From: Acidobacteriota bacterium
GTDB lineage: Bacteria; Acidobacteriota; Terriglobia; Bryobacterales; Bryobacteraceae
Direction of reading: 5' to 3'
Length of the DNA: 33,508 nucleotides
Assembly: GCA_003223115.1 (NCBI GenBank)
Contig: QHXW01000181.1
Location: forward strand, 1-33,508
Shown here in pieces: positions 6,890 to 15,316 of the stretch; the first letter of the stretch is position 1, and each line of letters opens with the position of its first letter. The notes below the pieces were generated by a model. It worked only from the letters and a program-made list of their open reading frames with translations, made no database searches and had not been told where the DNA came from. Both the position numbers and the translations under genes were made by a program.

Positions 6890-8296
6890 TCAAGCGCTCT
6901 CGGGCGTCGGCGTTATCTTCAGTCCCCAAGCATGCTCGCCGCGGAGTTCGCCTGTTGCAATCACGAGTTTCCCGTCAGTATTGGACCATCGCAGGGCGCC
7001 CTCAGTACCGAGGAGCGAGATCGCAGTGTCGCTCTTGGCTACCAGCGCTGGGATCGCAACCTCCGCGCCGGTGGGACGGCCAAGCAAAAATGCATAAAGG
7101 CTCTCGCCCTTCCGGGTAAAGCGGATATCGATGCCATCGGGACTCTTCGCTGATGCGCGGACCCAGGGCTTCGTGCCGAAGATTCCCTCACCGTTAACAT
7201 GCAGCCAGCGGCCGAGCGCCTGCAAGCGGTCAAGTTGGATCTCGGAGATGCTGCCATCCGGGCGCGGTCCGATATTCAGGAGCAAGTTGCCGTTCTTACT
7301 CACAATATCCACCAGCAGAGCCACCAGTTTGTCCGATGCGATCACCTCCTTCGGCCCTTCCACCCGGTTGTATCCAAAGCTGAATCCGAGGCCTCGGCAA
7401 GCTTCCCATTTCTTCGGAGTGATCTTATCGTAGTTGGAGTATTCCGGTGTGGTGAAATCGGCGAAATCCACGCCGAAGCGATTGTCAATGACGCCTTCCG
7501 GCACGCGATTGTAATACTCGGAGAAAATCTCAGTCACTTTGCCGAGCTTCGGATACGTGATATCGTTCCACATCACCGCGGGCTGATAGCGCTCCGTCAG
7601 CTCGCGCCAGTGGGCATCGGCATAGCTGGCGTATTCCTCGGTTTGGGGTGCGGTGCCGTGCACCTCTTCCCTCGAAGCGATCGGCCGTGGCTCGAACGTC
7701 CAGTCCAGACCGCCTGAATAATACAAACCCATTTTCAAGCCCTCGGCGCGAACCGCGGCGGTTAGTTCACCCACCAGGTCGCGCCTGGCGGTGATCGAGG
7801 CGCTGGGACGCTTGGGATTCGCCACTTGGCTGGGCCACATCCTGAACCCATCGTGGTGTTTGCTGGTAAGCACCACGTAGCGGGCGCCGGTTTCATGGAA
7901 CAGCCGCGCCCATTCAGCAGGCTTCCATTTCCGCACTTCTTTGTCAAACATCGGCGCAAAGTCGTAGTAGTCAAAATTCGCGCCGTAAGTTTCCACATGG
8001 TGCTTGTACGTCGGCGAGCCTTTCAGCCGAAGCGAGTTCAGGTACCACTCGGCGTACGGGTTCTGGTAGAACCATTTATTCCAGTCCACCTTGCCCAACT
8101 CGCCGGTTGGCGGCGCCCAGGCGGGAACCGAATACAGGCCCCAGTGAATGAAGACGCCGAGCTTGGCATCGTTATACCAGTCGGGCACCGTGTGCGTCCG
8201 AATGGATTCCCAGGTCGCATCGTAATGTTTCGCGCCACGAAGCGCAGTTGTCGCGAAGGCGGCTGCAACAACCCGATGGAAGGATCTTCTGTTCAT
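6890..8296 (-). CDS. GH29 alpha-L-fucosidase, exported (468 aa)
   Basis: A glycoside hydrolase of family 29, which removes terminal alpha-L-fucose with retention of configuration. Family marks are 'WYNDAKLGVFIHWGLYSVPAW' near residue 45, 'YVVLTSKHHDGFRMWPS' near residue 145, and 'AVMWNDITYP', whose Asp (about residue 245) is in the position of the catalytic nucleophile. 'FSFGYNR' and 'LLLNIGPRPDG' follow. The acid/base residue is less conserved in this family and I do not assign it. I start at the ATG at 8296, behind a GAGG site: the product begins with a twin-arginine-like signal (NRRSFHR then a hydrophobic stretch). An in-frame TTG at 8311 and ATG at 8305 are alternatives. It lies 27 bases after the DeoR-type gene and 30 before the CRTAC1-like gene, in one operon. 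Confidence 0.93.
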   Translation of the reverse strand: MNRRSFHRVVAAAFATTALRGAKHYDATWESIRTHTVPDWYNDAKLGVFIHWGLYSVPAWAPPTGELGKVDWNKWFYQNPYAEWYLNSLRLKGSPTYKHHVETYGANFDYYDFAPMFDKEVRKWKPAEWARLFHETGARYVVLTSKHHDGFRMWPSQVANPKRPSASITARRDLVGELTAAVRAEGLKMGLYYSGGLDWTFEPRPIASREEVHGTAPQTEEYASYADAHWRELTERYQPAVMWNDITYPKLGKVTEIFSEYYNRVPEGVIDNRFGVDFADFTTPEYSNYDKITPKKWEACRGLGFSFGYNRVEGPKEVIASDKLVALLVDIVSKNGNLLLNIGPRPDGSISEIQLDRLQALGRWLHVNGEGIFGTKPWVRASAKSPDGIDIRFTRKGESLYAFLLGRPTGAEVAIPALVAKSDTAISLLGTEGALRWSNTDGKLVIATGELRGEHAWGLKITPTPESA

Positions 8297-8323
8297 TTTG
8301 GTCATCCTCAACCCGTTTTGGCC

Positions 8324-9094
8324 TTAGACTCGAAGGACTCTGATACCCAGATTCTGAAACGGTGCGATCATTTCATCGGTAGCGCCGGTGTCGGTGACAA
8401 TCATGTTGACGTCACGGATCGGGCATACCAGACATTTGGCGATCCGGCCAAACTTGGTGTGGTCAATAACCAGAATGCGTTGCCGCGCCTGGCGTGCCAT
8501 GGCCTGATTTACCGCGGCCTCTTCGGTATGCTCATCCGTCACGCCGTGTTCGGCGTGGATGCCGTTGGCTCCGATGAAACACTTGTCGGTGAACAGCGCA
8601 TGGGTAAACTCCAGGGCGCGCGGACCCACTAAGGCGAACCAATTACCGCTCAGGTAACCACCGGCAAGGTGCACCCTGATGTCCTTGTCCCGGCTCAACT
8701 CCATCGCCACGTTGACCGCATTCGTGACCACGGTGAGATGCTTCCTCCCGCGAAGCGACTGCGCGACTTGGCTTGGTGTAGTTCCCGGCGAGATAGCGAT
8801 GGTTTCTCCATCTGTGATCAGCATCGCTGCGGCTGCCCCTATGCAGCGCTTCTCGCGCGCCATCCGGTGAACCTGCTCGCGAAAGCCGGGATCATCCAGG
8901 AATGGCAGGAATGTACGGGACTCGGCAAGCCGGACCGCGCCATGTTCCCTGCGCACGACACTCTTCCCCTCCAGAAACCGCAGATCCCGCCGAATGGTTG
9001 CCTGGGATGCTCCGGTTCGCCCGATGATTTCATCCACCGGTGTCCACCTGTCCACAGCCAGCGCTTCCAGCAGCGTCAGCCTCCGGCGTTCCAC
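8324..9094 (-). CDS. DeoR-family transcriptional regulator (256 aa)
   Basis: The N-terminal winged helix-turn-helix reads 'EIIGRTGASQATIRRDLRFLE' then 'VRREHGAV', the standard DeoR DNA-binding signature. The sugar-phosphate-sensing DeoRC domain follows, with 'ETIAISPGTTPSQVAQ', 'VTNAVNVA', 'GGYLSGNWFALVGP' and 'DHTKFGR'. These regulators usually repress sugar-catabolic operons and respond to a phosphorylated sugar. Its place as first gene before a fucosidase suggests control of this operon and perhaps of the divergent receptor. The start is uncertain: GTG at 9094 has no ribosome site, whereas a perfect GAGGAGG (9161-9167) stands nine bases before an in-frame ATT at 9149-9151, which would add 19 residues. 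Confidence 0.92.
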   Translation of the reverse strand: MERRRLTLLEALAVDRWTPVDEIIGRTGASQATIRRDLRFLEGKSVVRREHGAVRLAESRTFLPFLDDPGFREQVHRMAREKRCIGAAAAMLITDGETIAISPGTTPSQVAQSLRGRKHLTVVTNAVNVAMELSRDKDIRVHLAGGYLSGNWFALVGPRALEFTHALFTDKCFIGANGIHAEHGVTDEHTEEAAVNQAMARQARQRILVIDHTKFGRIAKCLVCPIRDVNMIVTDTGATDEMIAPFQNLGIRVLRV

Positions 9095-9160
9095 TTTGTG
9101 CGCGGTGCGCCTGGAAATCTGGGCAGTGCTGGTGTCACGATCGTTCGAAATTGGCTCGCA

Positions 9161-9167
9161 CCTCCTC
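9161..9167 (-). promoter_or_regulatory. Strong Shine-Dalgarno GAGGAGG with no standard start codon nearby
   Basis: On the minus strand GAGGAGG lies 66 bases before the GTG assigned to the DeoR-type gene. At the ideal distance of nine bases there is only an ATT, and it is in frame with the gene. A GTG at 9136-9138 is out of frame and opens a 19-codon frame that overlaps the regulator start. Either a rare ATT start or a short leader peptide is possible. A candidate -10 box TAAAAT sits just upstream at 9176-9181 (minus). Confidence 0.45.
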
Positions 9168-9186
9168 GGTTTTCAATTTTATCAAT

Positions 9187-9223
9187 CGATCAAGAAGTTA
9201 ACACTATCTGACCGTACGATCAA
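9187..9223. promoter_or_regulatory. Repeated CGATCAA sites in the divergent promoter region
   Basis: CGATCAA occurs at 9187-9193 and again at 9217-9223, exactly 30 bases (about three helical turns) apart, between the DeoR-type gene and the receptor promoter. This is a plausible operator pair for the locally encoded DeoR-type regulator. Assignment is by position only. Confidence 0.3.
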
Positions 9224-9231
9224 TTTAATTC

Positions 9232-9260
9232 TTGACAACCGAATTAATCTGTCATATCGT
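9232..9260 (+). promoter_or_regulatory. Promoter of the TonB-dependent receptor gene
   Basis: A perfect -35 box TTGACA (9232-9237), a 17-base spacer and TATCGT (9255-9260). Transcription would start near 9267, leaving a leader of about 220 bases before the GTG at 9488. Confidence 0.6.
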
Positions 9261-9270
9261 CACCGAGATT

Positions 9271-9282
9271 GGAAACGTTTCC
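9271..9282. promoter_or_regulatory. LacI-type operator palindrome
   Basis: GGAAACGTTTCC is a perfect 12-bp palindrome with the central AAACGTTT typical of LacI-family operators. It lies immediately downstream of the expected transcription start of the receptor gene, where a bound repressor would block RNA polymerase. No LacI-type gene is in the window; the adjacent regulator is of the DeoR type. Confidence 0.55.
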
Positions 9283-9487
9283 GGTTGCCGGCGAGGCGTG
9301 TTACTGTGCGCCGGCAGGAGGGTAGTCTCAATAGTTGCTTGTTGGCTTCCAGGTGAGCCCCGCCCCGTTACGGGAGAGCAGTTCAACTAGCTGTGCCATC
9401 GGAGGTTCAACCGGAGTGGCCAGGGAGCAACGGTTTCGCGGTATTGCCGCATCAAAGTGGCGCCGCCACCAAAGAAGGGGGTTGTTC

Positions 9488-12400
9488 GTGAATCGAATCA
9501 CCAGGTGGGTGCTCGTTCTGTTTGCCTTTGCGTATTTCTCTCCATCAGCTTTAATCAGCCAGACCTCGTACGGGTCTATCAACGGGACGGTGCATGATGC
9601 TACTGGCGCCGTCATCCCAGGGGCCCAGGTTACGCTGACCAACCCCGATACGGGCGCAAAAACCACAAGAGAGACCAACGCCAGCGGGATCTTTGTGTTC
9701 GTCAACATCTCGCCAGGAAACTACACCCTGAGTGTCCAGGCGCAGGGTTTTGCTAAGGCGGAAGAGCCTCTATTTGCCGTCCGCGTCAACGACGCTCAAA
9801 CCCACGATGTGACCTTGAAGGTGGGGAACCTGGCGGAGACGATTGAGGTAAAGGAGGAGGCGCCCATGCTGCAGCAGAGCACTTCCGAACTGGGGACGGT
9901 CATCAACGAGGAAGCGGTGAAGGATTTGCCCCTGAACGGCCGCAACATTTCCCAGTTGCTGACGCTGACACCGGGTGCAACACCCATTAGCACGGCGCAG
10001 GGGTCCAGTGGCGGCACCGGCTTCAATGCGCCAGTGGCACTGCCCGGCTCGGCCTTCACCGAACCCTCGATCAATGGACAGTGGAACCGGTCCAATATGT
10101 ACATGCTGGACGGCATTATTAATCACTGGTTCTTCGGCGCCAGTTGGGCCATTCTGCCGATTGTGGATGCGGTGCAGGAGTTCAAAGTGCAATCCCACAA
10201 CGACAAGGCCGAGTACGGTGGCGTTCTGGGTGGAGTGATGAATATTGTCTCCAAGTCAGGCACCAACGACTACCATGGCGGGGCTTGGTGGTTCTTGCGT
10301 AACAATGCCTTTGACGCGCGGAATCCATTTACAGACGCAAATTCCTCTGGACCTACGCCCTTCCACCAGAACCAGTTTGGAGCGACGTTCGGTGGGCCGG
10401 TATGGATTCCTAAGCTCTACCAAGGCAAGAAAAGGACCTTCTTCTTTTTCGGCTACGAAGGTTGGAGATACAAGAAATCGCAGCAGAACACGTATTTCGC
10501 TCCCACCGATGCAGAACTCTCCGGTGATTTCTCGCACTCGCTCCTATCGCACTTGATCTACGACCCGACGACCACCAAGCCGGATCCCCAGAATTCGCGG
10601 GGATTTATCCGGCAGCCTTTCGCGAATAATCAGATCCCGTCCACGCGGATCGATACCTTCACGCTCAACTTCCTGAAGAATTACCTGGACCGCCCGAACG
10701 CCTCGAGCCCCGGTTTCAACGTAATCAATAACCGGGCCCAGATCAGCAATGCCGACACTTACATCGCCAAGATCGACCACCAGTTCCGCGAACAGGACAG
10801 CGTCTGGTTCCGGTACAGCCACATGGACAATCCGCAGAATATACCGACCACGGTAAAAAACGGGCAGCTGTTTCAAAACACACCGGCGAACGTCGGTGGG
10901 GGTTGGGTCCATCTGCTAGGCACGGCCATGGTGTTCGACACGAAGGTCGGATGGGTCAGGGAAGCACTCAATCAGGATCTGCTCAGCACTGTTGGTCTCG
11001 GTCCGCTGAAACAGGACGGGTGGATTGGGATCGACCAGTTTGGTGCGCCGAACTTCGGTTTTCAATCTCCTTACGGAGGCGCGGGCATCAACTTCCCACG
11101 CCCGGAAACAGACTGGCAGTGGATGTTCAGCGAAGGTGTGAGCTGGCTCAAGGGAAATCACAACATCAAATTCGGCGGGTTGTACATATGGCAGAAGCGC
11201 GATGCCCGGACTACCCAGCACGGCGTGGACTTCAACAACGCCCAGACAGGCGATCCCGAAAATCCCGGTACCACGGGGAACTCGGTGGCCTCGGCTCTGC
11301 TGGGCCTCCCGGACCAATACACAATCCGCAACGAGACTTATATTGCCCGATGGCCAACCTGGGGTGCGTATGTTCAGGATGAATGGAAAGTAAAACCACG
11401 GATCACGGTGAACATCGGACTGCGCTACGACACCTACTATGTCGCCAAGCTCAATCCCGGCATGAACAACGGTTTCGACTGGGCAACCGGCAACTGGGAG
11501 ATCGGTGGCGGTAAGCTTCCTCTCCCTTGCTCCTCGGCCGGAAAAGCTCCCTGCATCCCCGGCACAGGCAATCTCGCCGACATCCCGAATGGAAATCACA
11601 TCGAGGTGAGCAAGTACCCATACCTGTACCATCCATCGCACGATGGCTTTCAACCTCGTCTCGGTCTGGCATGGCGTATTACGGACAAGACCGTGTTGCG
11701 CGCCGGCTACGGACTTACCTTTGATAGCTTAACCGGCGTGATGCAGACGTTCCAGCAATCGATCGGGACCTGGCCGGAGAAGCAATTTGCGCAGCCGGCC
11801 TACAACGGCATCGGCCAGCCCTTGACACAAACCAAAACAGCGAACCAAGCCGGCGGAAACCCGCTTCCCGACCCGACACCTTTTGGCAGTGCGGGCTGGT
11901 ACGCCAATCCCACTTTGAAGAACGCGTATGCACACCAATGGAACGTAGAGGTGCAACGGCAGTTGACCGAAGACCTGGCGCTGTCGGCCGCCTACGTGGG
12001 CAGCCGCACCTACCGGCTGGATCACAACGGAGCAGCCAACACAGCGCTCACCCCTGGCGCCGGAACACCGGACCAGGTGAACGCCCGCAAACCTTTCCCG
12101 TGGCAGAGCAGCTTGTTCATGAGCATCTATGACGGCAGAGCATGGTACGATTCGCTGCAAGTCCGTTTGAGCAAGCGCTTCTCTCACGGGTTCCAGGGGC
12201 TGGTCTCGTACACGTGGTCGAAGACGCTTGACTACCAGAGCGGCTGGTTTGGTGCCGAGAATGGCGCTGGCTCCGATTCAACCATCCAGGACTACTATCA
12301 TCCGCAAACAAGCAAGGGTCCTTCGGCGTACAACATTCCGCATTTCCTGTCCATAGCTGCGGTCTATGAGCTGCCGTTCGGTAAGGGCAAGCAGATGCTG

Positions 12401-12883
12401 AATAGTGGGCCGGCAGCGGTATTGCTGGGAGGATGGCAACTCAACACCATCGCCCAGTTCCGCTCGGGCCAGCCGTTCAACCTGGACGTGCCGGGCGATG
12501 TGGCTAACATCGGTAACAGCGTCGCCTGGTGGAATTATGCGCGACCGAATCTGGTGGGGGATCCACACCTGTCGAACCGCACCGAGGCCGAGTGGTTTAA
12601 TACCGGCGCTTTTGGCGTACCTGTGCTTTCGTACGGGAATACAGGCAAGAACATCCTGTCCACGGAGCCAGTCCCGAATATCGATCTCTCGCTATTCAAG
12701 AGATTCGACTTCACAGAGCGATATAGGGCGGAACTGCGAATCGAGAGCTTCAACACTTTCAACATCATGAACCTGGGCATACCGGGGAGCACTCTAGGAA
12801 GTCCCACGTTCGGACGGATATCGAGCCTCGCCACCGGGAAACTACCGAGGCAACTGCAGTTTGGGCTGAAGCTGGCGTTCTGA
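9488..12883 (+). CDS. Oar-like TonB-dependent receptor with carboxypeptidase-regulatory N-terminus (1131 aa)
   Basis: An outer-membrane receptor. After a signal peptide (NRITRWVLVLFAFAYF...) comes a carboxypeptidase-regulatory-like domain starting 'GSINGTVHDATGAVIPGAQV'. Next is a plug domain with 'LPLNGRNISQLLTLTPG', then a large beta-barrel ending '...LQFGLKLAF', whose C-terminal Phe is the usual barrel signal. This architecture is greatly expanded in Acidobacteria, where such receptors are thought to import glycans or other large substrates with energy from TonB. An open frame runs upstream to 9335, but GTG at 9488 is preceded by AAGGGGG at six bases and starts the signal peptide, so I choose it. 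The gene is divergent from the DeoR/fucosidase operon, which suggests that it takes up products or substrates of the fucosidase. The frame is intact throughout. Confidence 0.93.
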   Translation: MNRITRWVLVLFAFAYFSPSALISQTSYGSINGTVHDATGAVIPGAQVTLTNPDTGAKTTRETNASGIFVFVNISPGNYTLSVQAQGFAKAEEPLFAVRVNDAQTHDVTLKVGNLAETIEVKEEAPMLQQSTSELGTVINEEAVKDLPLNGRNISQLLTLTPGATPISTAQGSSGGTGFNAPVALPGSAFTEPSINGQWNRSNMYMLDGIINHWFFGASWAILPIVDAVQEFKVQSHNDKAEYGGVLGGVMNIVSKSGTNDYHGGAWWFLRNNAFDARNPFTDANSSGPTPFHQNQFGATFGGPVWIPKLYQGKKRTFFFFGYEGWRYKKSQQNTYFAPTDAELSGDFSHSLLSHLIYDPTTTKPDPQNSRGFIRQPFANNQIPSTRIDTFTLNFLKNYLDRPNASSPGFNVINNRAQISNADTYIAKIDHQFREQDSVWFRYSHMDNPQNIPTTVKNGQLFQNTPANVGGGWVHLLGTAMVFDTKVGWVREALNQDLLSTVGLGPLKQDGWIGIDQFGAPNFGFQSPYGGAGINFPRPETDWQWMFSEGVSWLKGNHNIKFGGLYIWQKRDARTTQHGVDFNNAQTGDPENPGTTGNSVASALLGLPDQYTIRNETYIARWPTWGAYVQDEWKVKPRITVNIGLRYDTYYVAKLNPGMNNGFDWATGNWEIGGGKLPLPCSSAGKAPCIPGTGNLADIPNGNHIEVSKYPYLYHPSHDGFQPRLGLAWRITDKTVLRAGYGLTFDSLTGVMQTFQQSIGTWPEKQFAQPAYNGIGQPLTQTKTANQAGGNPLPDPTPFGSAGWYANPTLKNAYAHQWNVEVQRQLTEDLALSAAYVGSRTYRLDHNGAANTALTPGAGTPDQVNARKPFPWQSSLFMSIYDGRAWYDSLQVRLSKRFSHGFQGLVSYTWSKTLDYQSGWFGAENGAGSDSTIQDYYHPQTSKGPSAYNIPHFLSIAAVYELPFGKGKQMLNSGPAAVLLGGWQLNTIAQFRSGQPFNLDVPGDVANIGNSVAWWNYARPNLVGDPHLSNRTEAEWFNTGAFGVPVLSYGNTGKNILSTEPVPNIDLSLFKRFDFTERYRAELRIESFNTFNIMNLGIPGSTLGSPTFGRISSLATGKLPRQLQFGLKLAF

Positions 12884-13023
12884 AAGAGGGTCGGCGTATT
12901 CGTCGAGATGTGGCGGCTAAGGCGTGATCGCGTAAATGCGCGCGTGGCCAGACTTGTAGCATAGGCCCTCTAGGTTGGCCCCGGCGGGCGCACGCACGGG
13001 TCTATTAGTCTCAGCTTGCGCCT

Positions 13024-13922
13024 TTAACGCGCCGGCTTTTTGCATCGCGCTTTTGCGGTTTCGTGCGCGAGTTCGCAGATTCGGCGCGGGCCCAGAGCCT
13101 TGCGCGCAGCCGCCAGGCTTTTCTTCAGCGCGTCCATAATGTTGGCAACTGGCGCGGTCGCCGCGGGCACGCCTTCGCCCGCTAACTAACACGTCTCGGC
13201 CCGCAATCTTGGCCGCAATGAGTGCCTCCACCTGTTCGCGGTATTTGTCTCTGAACTTCTCCGGCTCGAACTTTCCGGCTAACTCACCGATCAGCTTGAC
13301 TGCCAGGTCCAGCTCGCGCGGCGCGACCAGCGTAAGATCCACCGTAAATTCCTGATCCTTGCGCACTTCGTTTGTGTGTACATGGTGTGCATCAAGATTC
13401 CACGTTCTCCCGGACGGATGATAGCGACATGCTCCCGGCGATGCATGGCAATTTGCGCGAGCGCCACGTATCCGGTCTGCCGCAGCGCCCGATACAACAA
13501 CGCATACGGCTTCTCTCCAGCTGACTCGGGCTCGGCATAGTAGGATGTCTCCAGATACACCGGATCGATTTCCCGCAGATGCACAAATTCTAGAATTTGA
13601 ATGTCATTTGACGTCTTGGGCGTGATGCTCCGCAACTCTTCTTTGCTCACCAGAACGTATTGATCGGGCTGATACTCAGAGCCTTTGAGAATTTCTTCGC
13701 GGGGAATAGGCTCGGCAGATGCCGGCATGCTGCGAACTGGAGTGACAATGGGTTGACTCACCCGCTCTTCATCGTCGCCTCGACTTCGCACCGGGCCGGG
13801 CGTTGCTCCAGTTTCGATTCCCGTGCGGCTTTACCGCGCCGCTCGAGCCGAGAAGGTGAGCTTTCGGCAACTGCATCGCTGAGTCCGAAACTCAATTGTC
13901 CTTTCCAAACCGTGGCTGCCAT
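13024..13922 (-). pseudogene. ku: Ku DNA end-binding protein, broken by several frame shifts
   Basis: Ku binds DNA ends and recruits ligase LigD in bacterial non-homologous end joining. Pieces in three frames line up with the family. 'MAATVWKGQLSFGL' (from ATG 13922) is the N-terminus. 'PREEILKGSEYQPDQYVLVSKEEL' through 'ERGILMHTMYTQ' forms the core. 'NEVRKDQEFTVDLTLVAPRELDLA' through 'YREQVEALIAAKIAGRDVLV' continues it, and 'ANIMDALKKSLAAARKA' is the C-terminal tail, ending at TAA 13024-13026. The break near 13370 is repaired by adding one A to an AAA run, and the one near 13190 by removing one G from GGG. The stretch after 'SFGL' (about 13780-13880) contains a TAA and has lost the expected 'IPVRL' segment, so damage there is larger. 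No ligD is visible. Non-functional as it stands. Confidence 0.85.
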
Positions 13923-14058
13923 AAAAAATACGTCGCTCCCGACCTTTATGTCATTTTGGGCAGCCCGCGTGCTTCGGTGGCGACCAAGTAGAGAGCGATC
14001 AGCCACAGTTTTTGGATGCCCGCGCCTCTCGATCCCGTTGACGCTGTAGCCTAAGAAG

Positions 14059-14979
14059 GTGATCGCGCGAACCATCGGCTCAAGATTACACCAGCTCCGG
14101 GCATACCTCTGCCTGCCGGCTTTCGCTGCCCTGCTCCTGGCGGTATTTATATGGCTCGCCGCAGCACCGGCGCTGGACTCGTTTCGCTTTGCAATATTTG
14201 GGGATCGTACGGGCAGCACGCAGGCGGGAGTTTATGAGCAGGCGTGGCAGGAGGCCGTGGGGGACAACGCCGCCTTCGTCGTTGGCGTGGGCGACACCAT
14301 CGAGGGCCTGAACGACGCAAGCGCCGAAAAACAGTGGCAGACCTTCAAGCGAATCCTAGGACCCTACCGCCAGTATCCCCTCTATCTCGCCCCGGGAAAC
14401 CATGACATCTGGTCGGAAACATCCGCTAAATTGTTCCGCCAATACTCCGGCCACCCGCCGCATTACAGTTTCGACTATGGACCGATGCATGTCACCGTAC
14501 TCGACAACAGCCGCTCGGATCAATTTTCGGCCGACGAGTTAGACTTCCTGGATAAAGATCTGCAAGCGCACGCGGCACAGCCGGTGATGTTCGTCATCTC
14601 CCACCGGCCGTCGTGGCTGATTGATGCGGTGCTTCGTAATCCGAACTTCGCCGTGCATCAGCTCGCCAGGAAATATGGCGTGCAATACGTCATAGCGGGC
14701 CATGTTCATCAACTGCTTCACGTGGATCTCGACGGAGTAACGTACCTCTCGATGCCGAGTGCCGGCGGACATTTGCGCGCCACGAAGAGATATGAAGATG
14801 GCTCGTTCTTCGGATACGCCCTGGTAAAGGTGACGGGGAAACGGGTGAGCCTGGAGATCAAAGAGCTGAAGAAACCTCACGGCGAGGGCCGCATCACAAC
14901 ACCCGTGGACTGGGGCATTTCGGGGTTGATGAGTCCAATCAAGCGGCCTCCTGCGTCCGCAGGGGCAGCAACAGAATGA
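14059..14979 (+). CDS. Calcineurin-like metallophosphoesterase, membrane-anchored or exported (306 aa)
   Basis: A binuclear-metal phosphoesterase. The metal-binding motifs appear in order: 'FGDRTG' (about residue 46), 'GVGDTIEG', 'APGNHDIW', 'VISHRPSW' and 'AGHVHQLLH'. The first motif is GDR rather than the more common GDxH, which is seen in some members. An N-terminal hydrophobic stretch of about 20 residues (LPAFAALLLAVFIWLAAA) suggests a signal anchor or signal peptide, so the enzyme probably acts outside the cytoplasm. The start is GTG at 14059; an AAGAAG lies too close for an ideal ribosome site and no better start is in reach. The substrate cannot be deduced. It is intact although its neighbours on both sides are broken. 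Confidence 0.88.
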   Translation: MIARTIGSRLHQLRAYLCLPAFAALLLAVFIWLAAAPALDSFRFAIFGDRTGSTQAGVYEQAWQEAVGDNAAFVVGVGDTIEGLNDASAEKQWQTFKRILGPYRQYPLYLAPGNHDIWSETSAKLFRQYSGHPPHYSFDYGPMHVTVLDNSRSDQFSADELDFLDKDLQAHAAQPVMFVISHRPSWLIDAVLRNPNFAVHQLARKYGVQYVIAGHVHQLLHVDLDGVTYLSMPSAGGHLRATKRYEDGSFFGYALVKVTGKRVSLEIKELKKPHGEGRITTPVDWGISGLMSPIKRPPASAGAATE

Positions 14980-15135
14980 CGCGCCAGGGCCCTCGTGAAA
15001 TCGGATTAATCCCAAGTTTGTTGGCTGCGTCATCGGGTGCATGCCCTCTGCGATTTTCAGCACTCATCGTGACTGTCCCGCTTTGCCGGCGCGCAATTCC
15101 TTGGCAGTCATCGTGCACCTTCCATGTAGGGAGGC

Positions 15136-15316
15136 ATGCAAGTGCGCAACCGCACGATGTTGATATTGGCGCTCTTGGCCACGCTGTTTCTAATATGTGC
15201 GCCTGCGCTCGTGCGACCCGAGACTTGCGCACAAGAAGCATGGCAAGGATAGACAGGAGAAGATCCGCTTGCATGAGTACCGTAAGTTCAACCCTAAGTC
15301 GGTGCCCAAGAATTAG
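15136..15316 (+). pseudogene. Small secreted lysine/histidine-rich protein, one frame break
   Basis: The ATG at 15136 follows GGGAGG at two bases and begins a clean signal peptide (MQVRNRTMLILALLATLF...). The frame as written stops at TAG 15250-15252 after 38 residues. In the next frame the sequence continues as a very basic tail (AHKKHGKDRQEKIRLHEYR, then KFNPKSVPKN) to TAG 15314-15316. Removing one T from the TT near 15226 joins both into a 58-residue protein. The basic tail has a plausible composition for a small exported protein, but I do not recognise a named family. Its stop overlaps the last codon of the convergent ISAzo13 transposase. It may be a gene with a recent indel or a sequence error. 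Confidence 0.4.
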
